From Desulfobacterales bacterium (GTDB lineage: Bacteria; Desulfobacterota; Desulfobacteria; Desulfobacterales; JAHDSC01): DNA of 48,268 bases. The number at the start of each line of letters is the position of its first letter. The stretch's first letter is position 1. Under the pieces are notes generated by a model that was not told the origin of the DNA, ran no database searches, and saw only the letters and a list, made by a program, of their open reading frames with translations. Location of the stretch: the NCBI GenBank assembly GCA_016931455.1, contig JAFGES010000113.1:1-48268 (forward strand), written 5' to 3'. The position numbers were made by a program, and so were the translations under genes. Of the stretch, positions 41,150 through 48,183 are shown one piece after another.

Positions 41150-43504
41150 ATGATAAGGGAGTTACAATTGAAACGAAAACTTCAGGTTGCCGTGCGTGCA
41201 TTGGTTGAACATGTTTTCCGTACAGGAGACTTGGAGCTTGAGTTTACGGGAGCCGGTCGTACACTTGAGGCTATTCGAGCCCATCAAAAGATCCAAAAAT
41301 CACGGCCGACGGGCTATACACCGGAAGTGGCGATTTGCCGTGAGATAGAAACCGAATATTTTTTTCTATGTATCAGCGGCCGGATTGACGGCGTATATCA
41401 AACCCATGAGTCGGTCATGATCGACGAGATCAAAACCACCACAAGAGATTTGGATTTTTTCAAAACCGCTTGCAATCCGCTGCATTGGGGACAGTTGAAA
41501 TGTTATGCGTATCTCTATTCGCTTGAACATGATCTGGATAAAATTGATGTCCAACTAACTTACTATCAGCTCGACACCGGTGATACCCTGGAGCTGCGGG
41601 AGGCTTTTACCCGCGAAGAACTGGATATTTTTTTTCAGGATCTAGTTGACCGCTATCTTGAATGGGCAAAAACGATTGCCGACTGGGTATGCCTGCGTGA
41701 CGAATCCATTCAAGTGGTGGAATTTCCATTTGCCGCTTACCGAAACGGGCAGCGCCAATTGGCGGTGGATGTTTATCAGACCATTAAAAATCAGGGACAG
41801 TTGATTATCCAAGCTGCGACCGGAATCGGTAAAACCATGGCCGTGCTTTTTCCCGCCGTAAAGGCCATGGGTGAAGGTTTGACGTCAAAAATTTTTTACC
41901 TGACCGCCCGCACCACGGGCCGCATAACGGCTGAAAAAGCACTGGAAGATTTAAGGGCAAAGGGCCTGCACCTCAAACACTTGACATTAACGGCCAAAGA
42001 CAAAATCTGCTTCAACCCGGAAAGCACCTGTAATGGGCAGGAATGTAAATTTGCAAAGGGGTATTTTGATCGTTTGTCATCAGCGCTCAAAGATTTTTTT
42101 CAACAAGATGGATTCACACGCCAAGCCATAGAAGAAGCCGCTCGAAAACATACCCTTTGTCCCTTTGAATTTTCACTGGAACTTTCACTATGGGCCGATG
42201 TCGTGATTTGCGATTATAATTATGCCTTTGATCCGCAGGTCTATTTGAGACGGTTTTTTCAAACCGAAAACCATGATTATATTTTCTTAATCGATGAAGC
42301 TCATAATCTCGTGAACCGTTCCCGGGAAATGTTTTCAGCGGAAATTCGAAAACAGTCCTTTTTAGACCTCAGGCGTCTGGTGGGCCGGCAGCTTCCCCAA
42401 CTTTATAAAAGTATCGGTAAAATCAACACATGGATGGTCAAGGCCAAAAAGCGAATGCCGGAAGAGGAAAATTTTCTATCCGAGCCGATCGCACCGTCTG
42501 AAATTTATCCCTTGCTGTGGCGCTTTGTCAAAATCACGGAACATCAGTTGGTATTAAATATCAAAGCCGATTACCGCCCTGCGCTTCTGGAGCTGTATTT
42601 TGCCGTCAATGCTTTTCTGCGGGTAGCGGAGCAATATAACGAAAGCTATGTCACCTGTTTTGAAAAGTTGGATAAGGATCTAAAACTAAAGCTTTTTTGT
42701 ATCGATCCCGCCGCACAGATGAAAAACGCTTTGGCAAGATGTGAAGCTGCGGTGTTTTTTTCGGCGACTTTGACACCAACAAATTATTTCCAACAAATTT
42801 TCGGTTGCGATGCTTCTGCAAATAAACGGATCATACCTTCGCCTTTTCCAAAAGAAAATCTTTGTGTTCTAGTCGCCGATCGCATCTCCACTTATTACAA
42901 CCAGCGGGAGCAGACCAAAACGCAAGTCACACAGACTATTTTCAATTTGGTCGCCCAAAAACCAGGCAACTATCTTCTTTTTTTCCCCTCGTATGCCTAC
43001 ATGCAAATGATTCATGCTGCTTTTTCCGAAAACTATCCGAAAATAAAGACGATCCTTCAAAATTCCGGAATGCCGGAGGCGCAAAGGGATCAATTTCTGG
43101 AACAATTCGCCGAAGAAAATACGGAAACCCTGGTCGGCTTTGCAGTTATGGGCGGTATCTTCGGCGAAGGTATCGATCTGATCGGTGAACGACTGAGCGG
43201 TGTTATCATTGTCGGCGTGGGTCTACCGGGGATTTGCCCGGAAAATGAACTTATTCGGGATTATTTTACGCAATCGCACCAGGCCGGATTTGAATATGCC
43301 TATCTCTATCCGGGAATCAACCGGGTTTTACAAGCTGCGGGAAGGGTCATCCGTACTGAAAGCGACCGTGGAGTTGTCCTCTTGATTGATCGGCGTTTTG
43401 CCACCTTTCGGTATAAATCGTTGTTTCCCCATCAATGGCATCCGATGCGGGTGCAAAATTCGAATCATTTGAAAAATACACTAAAAACGTTCTGGAACCG
43501 TTGA
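41150..43504 (+). CDS. DinG/XPD-like helicase with N-terminal PD-(D/E)XK-like domain
   Basis: This 784-residue protein couples a probable nuclease-fold domain (about 1-190; GRIDGVY followed by IDEIKTT, the D and ExK of PD-(D/E)XK) to an XPD/DinG-type superfamily 2 helicase. The helicase has Walker A AATGIGKT (about 224), cysteines in CFNPESTCNGQEC plus HTLCPF that could bind a [4Fe-4S] cluster, and LIDEAHNL. Its second RecA domain has FSATLTPTNY, GGIFGEGIDL and QAAGRVIRTE. The family is thought to act in DNA repair; the exact role is unknown. A TTG at 41168 with AAGGGAG upstream may be the true start. Confidence 0.88.
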   Translation: MIRELQLKRKLQVAVRALVEHVFRTGDLELEFTGAGRTLEAIRAHQKIQKSRPTGYTPEVAICREIETEYFFLCISGRIDGVYQTHESVMIDEIKTTTRDLDFFKTACNPLHWGQLKCYAYLYSLEHDLDKIDVQLTYYQLDTGDTLELREAFTREELDIFFQDLVDRYLEWAKTIADWVCLRDESIQVVEFPFAAYRNGQRQLAVDVYQTIKNQGQLIIQAATGIGKTMAVLFPAVKAMGEGLTSKIFYLTARTTGRITAEKALEDLRAKGLHLKHLTLTAKDKICFNPESTCNGQECKFAKGYFDRLSSALKDFFQQDGFTRQAIEEAARKHTLCPFEFSLELSLWADVVICDYNYAFDPQVYLRRFFQTENHDYIFLIDEAHNLVNRSREMFSAEIRKQSFLDLRRLVGRQLPQLYKSIGKINTWMVKAKKRMPEEENFLSEPIAPSEIYPLLWRFVKITEHQLVLNIKADYRPALLELYFAVNAFLRVAEQYNESYVTCFEKLDKDLKLKLFCIDPAAQMKNALARCEAAVFFSATLTPTNYFQQIFGCDASANKRIIPSPFPKENLCVLVADRISTYYNQREQTKTQVTQTIFNLVAQKPGNYLLFFPSYAYMQMIHAAFSENYPKIKTILQNSGMPEAQRDQFLEQFAEENTETLVGFAVMGGIFGEGIDLIGERLSGVIIVGVGLPGICPENELIRDYFTQSHQAGFEYAYLYPGINRVLQAAGRVIRTESDRGVVLLIDRRFATFRYKSLFPHQWHPMRVQNSNHLKNTLKTFWNR

Positions 43505-43589
43505 GTCTCGATCAGCATTATTTTGAGGGGCACCCTGCTAAGAGAACGATAACAGGAAAGCAAGGTGCCGATGGACGAGAACTATTGGG

Positions 43590-44021
43590 TTACAAAGTCT
43601 GAGAAGCAACTGCGATTGTTTTTGCGCTTAAGGGAGTGTTATCAGGGTTATAAAAATTAAATAATTGTTTATTGTTGCCTGCTTGAATGTTTTCTTGCTC
43701 CCCATAGCCGACTGAATGAATTGCCGTCTGTACAATGGGTCGATCATCCTCTACACTTTTGACGCAGAGATATTGAGCAAGATCGGAGGATGCAATCGAA
43801 TCAGGCACTTGAAAAACCATGCTGTTGGTAATCGGAAGATCCATGAGCATGACGACTTCATAAAGTTCCCATGCCGAGATAAATCGGTCTTTTTCTTGCT
43901 GCGATACGCCTTCGTTGAAATGAACGATTTTTCGGGTCGTCCGGGTTCCGGTTATATAAATCAGTCCACCGTAAAAAAACAAAGTAACTAATGAAGCGAT
44001 TGCAATTTTTATAAAAACCAT
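43590..44021 (-). CDS. Membrane-anchored protein of unknown function, downstream of a c-di-GMP riboswitch
   Basis: This 143-residue protein has one N-terminal hydrophobic helix (about 3-25), then a soluble region. It is not recognised. The leader on the minus strand contains an aptamer-like structure and a terminator, so its synthesis is probably controlled by a cyclic dinucleotide. A sigma-54 promoter that would have driven it lies beyond the inserted IS66 element. These two control layers usually accompany surface structures, motility or pilus-linked functions, but nothing in the protein itself confirms this. AGAGG directly abuts the ATG, and GGGAG lies 13 nt upstream. Confidence 0.68.
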   Translation of the reverse strand: MVFIKIAIASLVTLFFYGGLIYITGTRTTRKIVHFNEGVSQQEKDRFISAWELYEVVMLMDLPITNSMVFQVPDSIASSDLAQYLCVKSVEDDRPIVQTAIHSVGYGEQENIQAGNNKQLFNFYNPDNTPLSAKTIAVASQTL

Positions 44022-44050
44022 CCTCTTTTTTCTCCCTTTATCAATCCGAT

Positions 44051-44087
44051 AAAAAACCGAACTGCAATTCTGTCTGAGGCAATTCGG
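44051..44087 (-). terminator. Terminator in the riboswitch expression platform
   Basis: On the minus strand CCGAATTGC (44087-44079) pairs with GCAGTTCGG (44065-44057) over nine positions with one G-U, followed by six T. It lies between the aptamer and the start codon at 44021. The aptamer 3' strand CCGAGCTGC nearly duplicates the terminator 5' strand, so the two can compete for the same partner, a plausible switching mechanism. Confidence 0.8.
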
Positions 44088-44100
44088 CTATTTTTGCTTC

Positions 44101-44214
44101 CTCAGGCAGCTCGGCTATCCAATGTTTTGAAAATTGAAATTTTCCAGTTTCCAACTTACTTTCGGATCCGTGGCTTTCCGCCTCTCGGTTTCCCGGGATT
44201 CGGCCTTTTCTGAG
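44101..44214 (-). promoter_or_regulatory. c-di-GMP-I (GEMM-I) type riboswitch aptamer
   Basis: Reading the minus strand 5' to 3': CTCAG (44214-44210) can close with CTGAG (44105-44101). Then come AAAAGGCCGAATCC, a CGG-GAAA-CCG hairpin with a GNRA tetraloop, GCGGAAAGCCACGGATCC, a variable AT-rich helix region, and ATAGCCGAGCTGCC. This order matches GEMM-I: AAAGGGCAAACC, tetraloop hairpin, CGCAAAGCCACGGGTCT, and GTAGCCGGGTTACC. The AAAGCC and TAGC segments correspond, in my alignment from memory, to ligand-contacting parts of the V. cholerae aptamer. Ligand choice (c-di-GMP or cGAMP) is undecided. Confidence 0.7.
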
Positions 44215-44218
44215 TATC
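44161..44218. repeat. 58-bp direct repeat, left copy
   Basis: This segment is identical over 58 bp to 47638-47695 and directly abuts the left inverted repeat of the IS66 element. On the minus strand it contains the 5' half of the riboswitch, from CTCAG through GCCACGGATCCGAA. This left copy remains joined to the 3' half of the aptamer. Confidence 0.95.
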
Positions 44219-44239
44219 GTGTCCTTCCGGTAAGCCTGC
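44219..44239 (+). repeat. IS66 left inverted repeat
   Basis: It begins GTGTCCTTCCGG and matches the reverse complement of 47617-47637 at 19 of 21 positions. The two mismatches are both T/C. Confidence 0.9.
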
Positions 44240-44300
44240 ATGCATCTGAAAAATAATTTTGATAACATCGTTTGCAACCCTATTAAAAGGAGCGTAAACG

Positions 44301-44705
44301 ATGGAGAAAACCAATCCCGTATTAAGTTCAGACCTTGAAGCTGCAAAGAACCAATTTGAAAACTGGCGATCCGGCAAAAGAAGCTCTAGAGAGCCCATTC
44401 CCCAAAACTTGTGGGAAACCGCAATAGCCCTTTCCCATAAATATTCTATATATAAGGTGTCTAAATGCCTCCGCCTGAATTTTACAGATTTGAAAAAGCG
44501 GTTTGACGGCAAAGAGTATCGGAGCGTAACCCGAAGACAACCTGAGACGTTTATCGAATTGCCTTGGGAAAAACCAGGTGTCTCGTCTGAATGTATCATC
44601 GAAATGGAAGATGAGTTCGGCTGCCGCATGAAAATGTGCTTTCGGGGAGAAACCCGTCTGGATCTTCTGGAACTGGGAAAATCTTTTTGGAATAAAACAC
44701 GATGA
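44301..44705 (+). CDS. tnpA: IS66-family accessory protein TnpA
   Basis: This 134-residue protein has an N-terminal helical region with a helix-turn-helix-like stretch (LWETAIALSHKYSIYKVSKCL, about 36-56), which is the layout of IS66 TnpA. It probably binds DNA and is needed for transposition together with TnpB and TnpC. AAAGGAG precedes the ATG. Its stop overlaps the tnpB start by 4 nt. Confidence 0.85.
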   Translation: MEKTNPVLSSDLEAAKNQFENWRSGKRSSREPIPQNLWETAIALSHKYSIYKVSKCLRLNFTDLKKRFDGKEYRSVTRRQPETFIELPWEKPGVSSECIIEMEDEFGCRMKMCFRGETRLDLLELGKSFWNKTR

Positions 44706-45058
44706 TTCAAATCACGCCGCAAATGAAAATACTGCTTTGTGTCGAGCCGGTTGATTTCCGGAAAGGTATTGACGGCCTTGCAGGAATTTGCAGAAAAAAG
44801 CTCAAAAGCGATCCTTTTTCAGGATATATGTTTATTTTCCTCAATAAACGAAAGACAGCCATAAAAGTCCTCTGTTATGACGGCCAGGGGTTCTGGTTAT
44901 GCCAGAAGAGACTGTCGGCGGGACGCTTCAAATGGTGGCCGAATAAATGCCCGGGAAATGTAATGCCGCTGATGGTTCATGAACTGACGCTTCTGGTTTG
45001 GAACGGAGATCCCAAAAGTGCAAAAACAGCCCCTTTGTGGAAAAAAATATCTGCATAG
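44702..45058 (+). CDS. tnpB: IS66-family accessory protein TnpB (IS66 Orf2)
   Basis: This 118-residue protein is a typical IS66 Orf2 (not the RNA-guided TnpB nuclease). VEPVDFRKGIDGLAGIC, YMFIFLNKRKTAIKVLCYDGQGFWLCQKRL and the RFKWWP segment are the family signature. Its exact role in transposition is unknown, but it is required in studied IS66 elements. The 45 nt to the next gene contain a small hairpin (GAGAT 45085-45089 with ATCTC 45094-45098) near the next ribosome site. Confidence 0.92.
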   Translation: MIQITPQMKILLCVEPVDFRKGIDGLAGICRKKLKSDPFSGYMFIFLNKRKTAIKVLCYDGQGFWLCQKRLSAGRFKWWPNKCPGNVMPLMVHELTLLVWNGDPKSAKTAPLWKKISA

Positions 45059-45103
45059 AAAAAACTTGCGTTCCATTAGATATTGAGATAATGATCTCTT
45101 ATC

Positions 45104-45985
45104 ATGGAACTTGGCATCAAATACAGAGGAAAAATCGCCACCACCGAAGATGTGGCCTTTATCAATAAACTGATCTTTGACCATCCGAATGACAGCAGAA
45201 GGCAATTGTCCCAAAAACTCTGTGAAGCATGGAACTGGGTTCAGCCCAACGGTGCGTTCAGGGATATGGTGGCAAGAGGTTTTATGCTTGAACTGCACCG
45301 GGCCGGATATATAAAACTACCGCCGAAAAAACGGCACCCGAACAATCCGTTCAAAAACCGAAAACAGCCCGCTCTCATGGAAATTGACCGGTCGCCTATC
45401 GCTGCGACATTAAACTCCATAAGACCCCTTGAACTGCGTCAGGTCAGAAGAACCGATTCCGAGAAACTGTTTAGCAGCCTGATCAATCAATATCATTACC
45501 TCAGATATTGCCAACCGGTCGGGGAGCATCTCAAATATATCGTGTTTAAAGATCAAAAACCGGTCGCCTGCTTGGCCTGGTCTTCAGCTGCCCGTCATAT
45601 CGGGGCAAGAGACCGCTTTATCGGTTGGGATACAGCGGCCCGGAAAAAAAATATTGCCCTTATGGCCTACAATACCCGGTTTCTCATTCTGCCCTGGGTC
45701 CGGATACCTCATCTGGCCTCTCATATATTGGGCCGCATGGCTAAAATTCTTTCAAATGACTGGCAAAGGCTCTACCATCACCCGGTTTATTATCTTGAAA
45801 CATTTGTCGATAAGCAACGATTCAAGGGCACTTGCTATAAAGCCGCAAACTGGATATACCTAGGGGATACAACGGGCCGCGGTAAAAATGATCAGACGAA
45901 AAAACCAAACCGGTCGATCAAAGCTGTCCTTGGGTACCCGTTGACAAAGGACTTCAGGAAATATCTGACCGGGAGAGCGGGATGA
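45104..45985 (+). CDS. DUF4338 (DruA-like) protein carried inside the IS66 element
   Basis: This 293-residue protein matches the DUF4338 family, whose named member is DruA of the Druantia anti-phage system. Landmarks are SRRQLSQKLCEAWNWVQPNG (about 31-50), QYHYLRYCQPVGEHLKYIVF, ACLAWSSAARHIGARDRFIGW, NTRFLILPWVRIPHLASHILG and ETFVDKQRFKGTCYKAANW with YLGDTTGRGK. None of the other Druantia genes (such as the druE helicase) is present. Its last codons overlap the tnpC ATG by 4 nt, so it is translated with the transposase. A role in transposition, target choice or host interaction is more likely than stand-alone defence, but this is inference. Confidence 0.85.
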   Translation: MELGIKYRGKIATTEDVAFINKLIFDHPNDSRRQLSQKLCEAWNWVQPNGAFRDMVARGFMLELHRAGYIKLPPKKRHPNNPFKNRKQPALMEIDRSPIAATLNSIRPLELRQVRRTDSEKLFSSLINQYHYLRYCQPVGEHLKYIVFKDQKPVACLAWSSAARHIGARDRFIGWDTAARKKNIALMAYNTRFLILPWVRIPHLASHILGRMAKILSNDWQRLYHHPVYYLETFVDKQRFKGTCYKAANWIYLGDTTGRGKNDQTKKPNRSIKAVLGYPLTKDFRKYLTGRAG

Positions 45986-47532
45986 ATATGCCGAAACGGG
46001 TGGATATTACCCCGGAACAAATGGAAGCGCTTCTTGAAAGAGCCAAACAATCGCTGTCCGAAGCCGATTTTGAGATCATCAAAGGGCTTTTTGACACGAT
46101 TCGGTACCTTGGCTATGTGGTAGACAGTAAAAGCACATCCATCAACCGTTTGCTCAAACTTTTCTTTGGCACCCAGACCGAAAAAACATCCAAAATAAAG
46201 AAAAAATCATCATCGAAAAACAAAAAGAACCGAAATAAAAAGGGCCATGGCAAAAACGGTGCGAAAAACTACACCGGAGCACAAAAGATAAAGGTTGCCC
46301 ATGAAACCCTCAAGCCTAAAGATCGTTGTCCTGCCTGTTTAAAGGGCAAAGTGTATGACACTCAAAAACCGGCAGTGATTATCCGGGTGACAGGCAACGC
46401 TCCTTGTTCCGGCAAGGTTTATGAGCTTCAGAAACTACGCTGCAATCTTTGCGGCCAGGTATTTACCGCAAAAGCACCGGAACATATCGGAGATAGAAAA
46501 TATGATGCGGCCTCCGGAGCGATCATCGCTCTTTTAAAATACGGAAGCGGGCTGCCGTTCAACCGAATGGAGCAGCTGCAAGCCCTTCTGGGTGTACCGC
46601 TTGCCTCATCGACCCAATGGGAGATTGTGGAGGAGGTGGCCGACAAGATTCATCCGGTTTACAAGGCGCTGATACGCCATGCCGCAAAGGGGGTTATCAT
46701 TTATAATGACGATACGACCATGAGAATCCTGGAGCTTATGAAACATGAGGAAGATCAGGTCCGAAAGGGCATATATACCACCGGCATTGTCTCCACCCTA
46801 GACGATTTGAAAGTCGCTCTGTTTATTACCGGCAATCACCATGCCGGTGAGAACCTCGATGCCGTGCTTGCCCACCGGAGCAAAGACTTGCATTATCCGG
46901 TTCAGATGTGTGATGCATTGTCAAGAAACGTCCCCAAGGCGTTTAAAACCATCCTTTCAAACTGTCTGGCCCACGCCAGAAGAAAATTTATCGAGGTTGA
47001 AGAAAATTACCCCGATGAATGTATGCATGTGCTTAAAACGCTTGAAAAAGTCTATATATTTGATGACCATACCAAACAGCAGAACATGACATCTTCTGAA
47101 CGGCTGAAATATCATCAGGAAAACAGTGGTCCCCTGATGGACGATTTTTACGTCTGGCTCAGCCAGCAGCTCGATGAAAAAAAGGTGGAGCCGAATTCTG
47201 ATCTGGGACAGGCCATCTCTTACATGATAAAACACTGGCCTGAGCTGACACTGTTTTTAAGAGACGGCAAAGCCCCCCTTGACAACAACATTTGCGAAAG
47301 AGCACTTAAAAAATCAATTCTTCACCGTAAAAATTCCATGTTTTACAAAACACAGCACGGTGCCTATATCGGTGACCTGTTTATGAGTCTGATTCATACC
47401 TGCAGCCTTTGTGGTGTCAATCCTTTCGACTATCTCAAAACGCTTCAACTTCACAAAACTGAACTGTTTGCCACCCCGGAAAACTGGCTTCCATGGAATT
47501 ATAAGGATAGTGCTTCTGAATCTCCATCCTGA
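45982..47532 (+). CDS. tnpC: IS66-family transposase TnpC
   Basis: This 516-residue DDE transposase has an N-terminal leucine-zipper-like helix (about 10-50), a lysine-rich linker, and a zinc-finger region (CPAC and CNLCG, about 115-160). The DDE_Tnp_IS66 core has IIYNDDTTMRI, SNCLAHARRKFIE and APLDNNICERALK carrying the final acidic residue. The C-terminal segment FMSLIHTCSLCGVNPFDYLKTLQLH is also typical. No stop or frameshift interrupts it, so the element may be active. The longest IS66 gene is normally of this size. Confidence 0.94.
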   Translation: MNMPKRVDITPEQMEALLERAKQSLSEADFEIIKGLFDTIRYLGYVVDSKSTSINRLLKLFFGTQTEKTSKIKKKSSSKNKKNRNKKGHGKNGAKNYTGAQKIKVAHETLKPKDRCPACLKGKVYDTQKPAVIIRVTGNAPCSGKVYELQKLRCNLCGQVFTAKAPEHIGDRKYDAASGAIIALLKYGSGLPFNRMEQLQALLGVPLASSTQWEIVEEVADKIHPVYKALIRHAAKGVIIYNDDTTMRILELMKHEEDQVRKGIYTTGIVSTLDDLKVALFITGNHHAGENLDAVLAHRSKDLHYPVQMCDALSRNVPKAFKTILSNCLAHARRKFIEVEENYPDECMHVLKTLEKVYIFDDHTKQQNMTSSERLKYHQENSGPLMDDFYVWLSQQLDEKKVEPNSDLGQAISYMIKHWPELTLFLRDGKAPLDNNICERALKKSILHRKNSMFYKTQHGAYIGDLFMSLIHTCSLCGVNPFDYLKTLQLHKTELFATPENWLPWNYKDSASESPS

Positions 47533-47616
47533 TTTCGATTGTCAAAGAACCGATTGGATTAAGATCCCTTTGTAGATTCTGAACGTGACTATATCCAAAA
47601 ACTTTTTTTAACTCAA

Positions 47617-47637
47617 GCGGGCTTGCCGGAAGGACAC
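47617..47637 (-). repeat. IS66 right inverted repeat
   Basis: This 21-bp segment ends CCGGAAGGACAC and is the imperfect reverse complement of 44219-44239 (19 of 21). It lies 84 nt after the tnpC stop and directly abuts the right 58-bp direct repeat. Confidence 0.9.
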
Positions 47638-47695
47638 TTCGGATCCGTGGCTTTCCGCCTCTCGGTTTCCCGGGATTCGGCCTTTTCTGAGTATC
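47638..47695. repeat. 58-bp direct repeat, right copy (orphan aptamer half)
   Basis: It is identical to 44161-44218. On the minus strand it is the 5' half of the riboswitch without its 3' partner, placed about 28 nt downstream of the predicted sigma-54 start. A transcript from that promoter would pass this half-aptamer and enter the IS66 element antisense to tnpC. Confidence 0.95.
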
Positions 47696-47730
47696 AGTTA
47701 AATTTAATTTTTACTCATTGCAATATAATA

Positions 47731-47746
47731 GCAAGCTTAATGCCAA
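47731..47746 (-). promoter_or_regulatory. Sigma-54 (RpoN) promoter, cut off from its gene by the IS66 element
   Basis: On the minus strand TTGGCATTAAGCTTGC fits the -24/-12 consensus, with GG (47744-47743) and GC (47732-47731) exactly 10 nt apart. The predicted start is near 47719, just upstream of the right aptamer half. Before the insertion it would have driven the riboswitch and the 143-residue protein gene. Confidence 0.72.
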
Positions 47747-47760
47747 ATCTATTGCTTGTA

Positions 47761-48145
47761 TTTTTATAATTTATTTTTAAATAGTTATAGATATTATGAA
47801 TCAATATCTTGACCCTAAAGCTATGAAATATGTTTCATACTTTCTCTCAAACATACTTCACATCATATGTATTTTTAGTTATATCGGCTTCAGATGGGGA
47901 TGGGTTTAAAATAATATGAGTCTGTTACGATGGATTTAATGTGAATTATGATATTAAAGTGAAAGCGGCTTTTCATACCAGACTGTATTTTAAAAATATT
48001 CAAACGCTTAATTTGATTTTATACAATCATTCCATTAATTTTCAGTAATGTCCGGTTAGGTTTTTGCTTGCATTCAAAAGACGGTAAAAAAAATAAAGAA
48101 AAGTAAATTTTATGCTTGACATTTAATACAAGATTTTCGTGGCAT
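47761..48145. other. AT-rich intergenic region at the right end
   Basis: No credible reading frame was seen in this stretch. It could hold enhancer sites for the sigma-54 promoter on its left and the promoter of the partial gene on its right. TTGACA occurs at 48116-48121, but no suitable -10 lies at normal spacing. Confidence 0.35.
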
Positions 48146-48171
48146 ACTGTAATATTGTTAACTATTACAGT
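48146..48171. promoter_or_regulatory. Perfect 9-bp inverted repeat upstream of the terminal partial gene
   Basis: ACTGTAATA (48146-48154) and TATTACAGT (48163-48171) are exact reverse complements around an 8-nt centre, ending 12 nt before the next start codon. It could be an operator for a dimeric repressor or a leader hairpin that hides the ribosome site. Confidence 0.5.
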
Positions 48172-48183
48172 GAGTTATAAAAC

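Larger units (their letters stand above)
44219..47637 (+). mobile_element. Complete IS66-family element with DUF4338 passenger
   Basis: The 3419-bp element is bounded by 21-bp imperfect inverted repeats and carries tnpA, tnpB, a DUF4338 gene and tnpC, all intact and on one strand. tnpA/tnpB and DUF4338/tnpC each overlap by 4 nt. No 8-bp target duplication, usual for IS66, is present; instead 58-bp direct repeats of host sequence flank it. It separates a sigma-54 promoter from the riboswitch-controlled gene. Confidence 0.92.

Noticed and set aside
44156-44722. Minus-strand frame of 188 codons across tnpA and the element end
   Set aside because: It runs through the inverted repeat and the riboswitch half and is antisense to tnpA; it is a chance frame.
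44702-45058. Possible RNA-guided TnpB nuclease, suggested by the gene name
   Set aside because: The protein is the 118-residue IS66 Orf2 type with no RuvC motifs; only the name is shared.
45104-45985. A complete Druantia defence system
   Set aside because: Only a DruA-like gene is present; no druE-type helicase or other components are adjacent, and the gene is part of a transposon operon.
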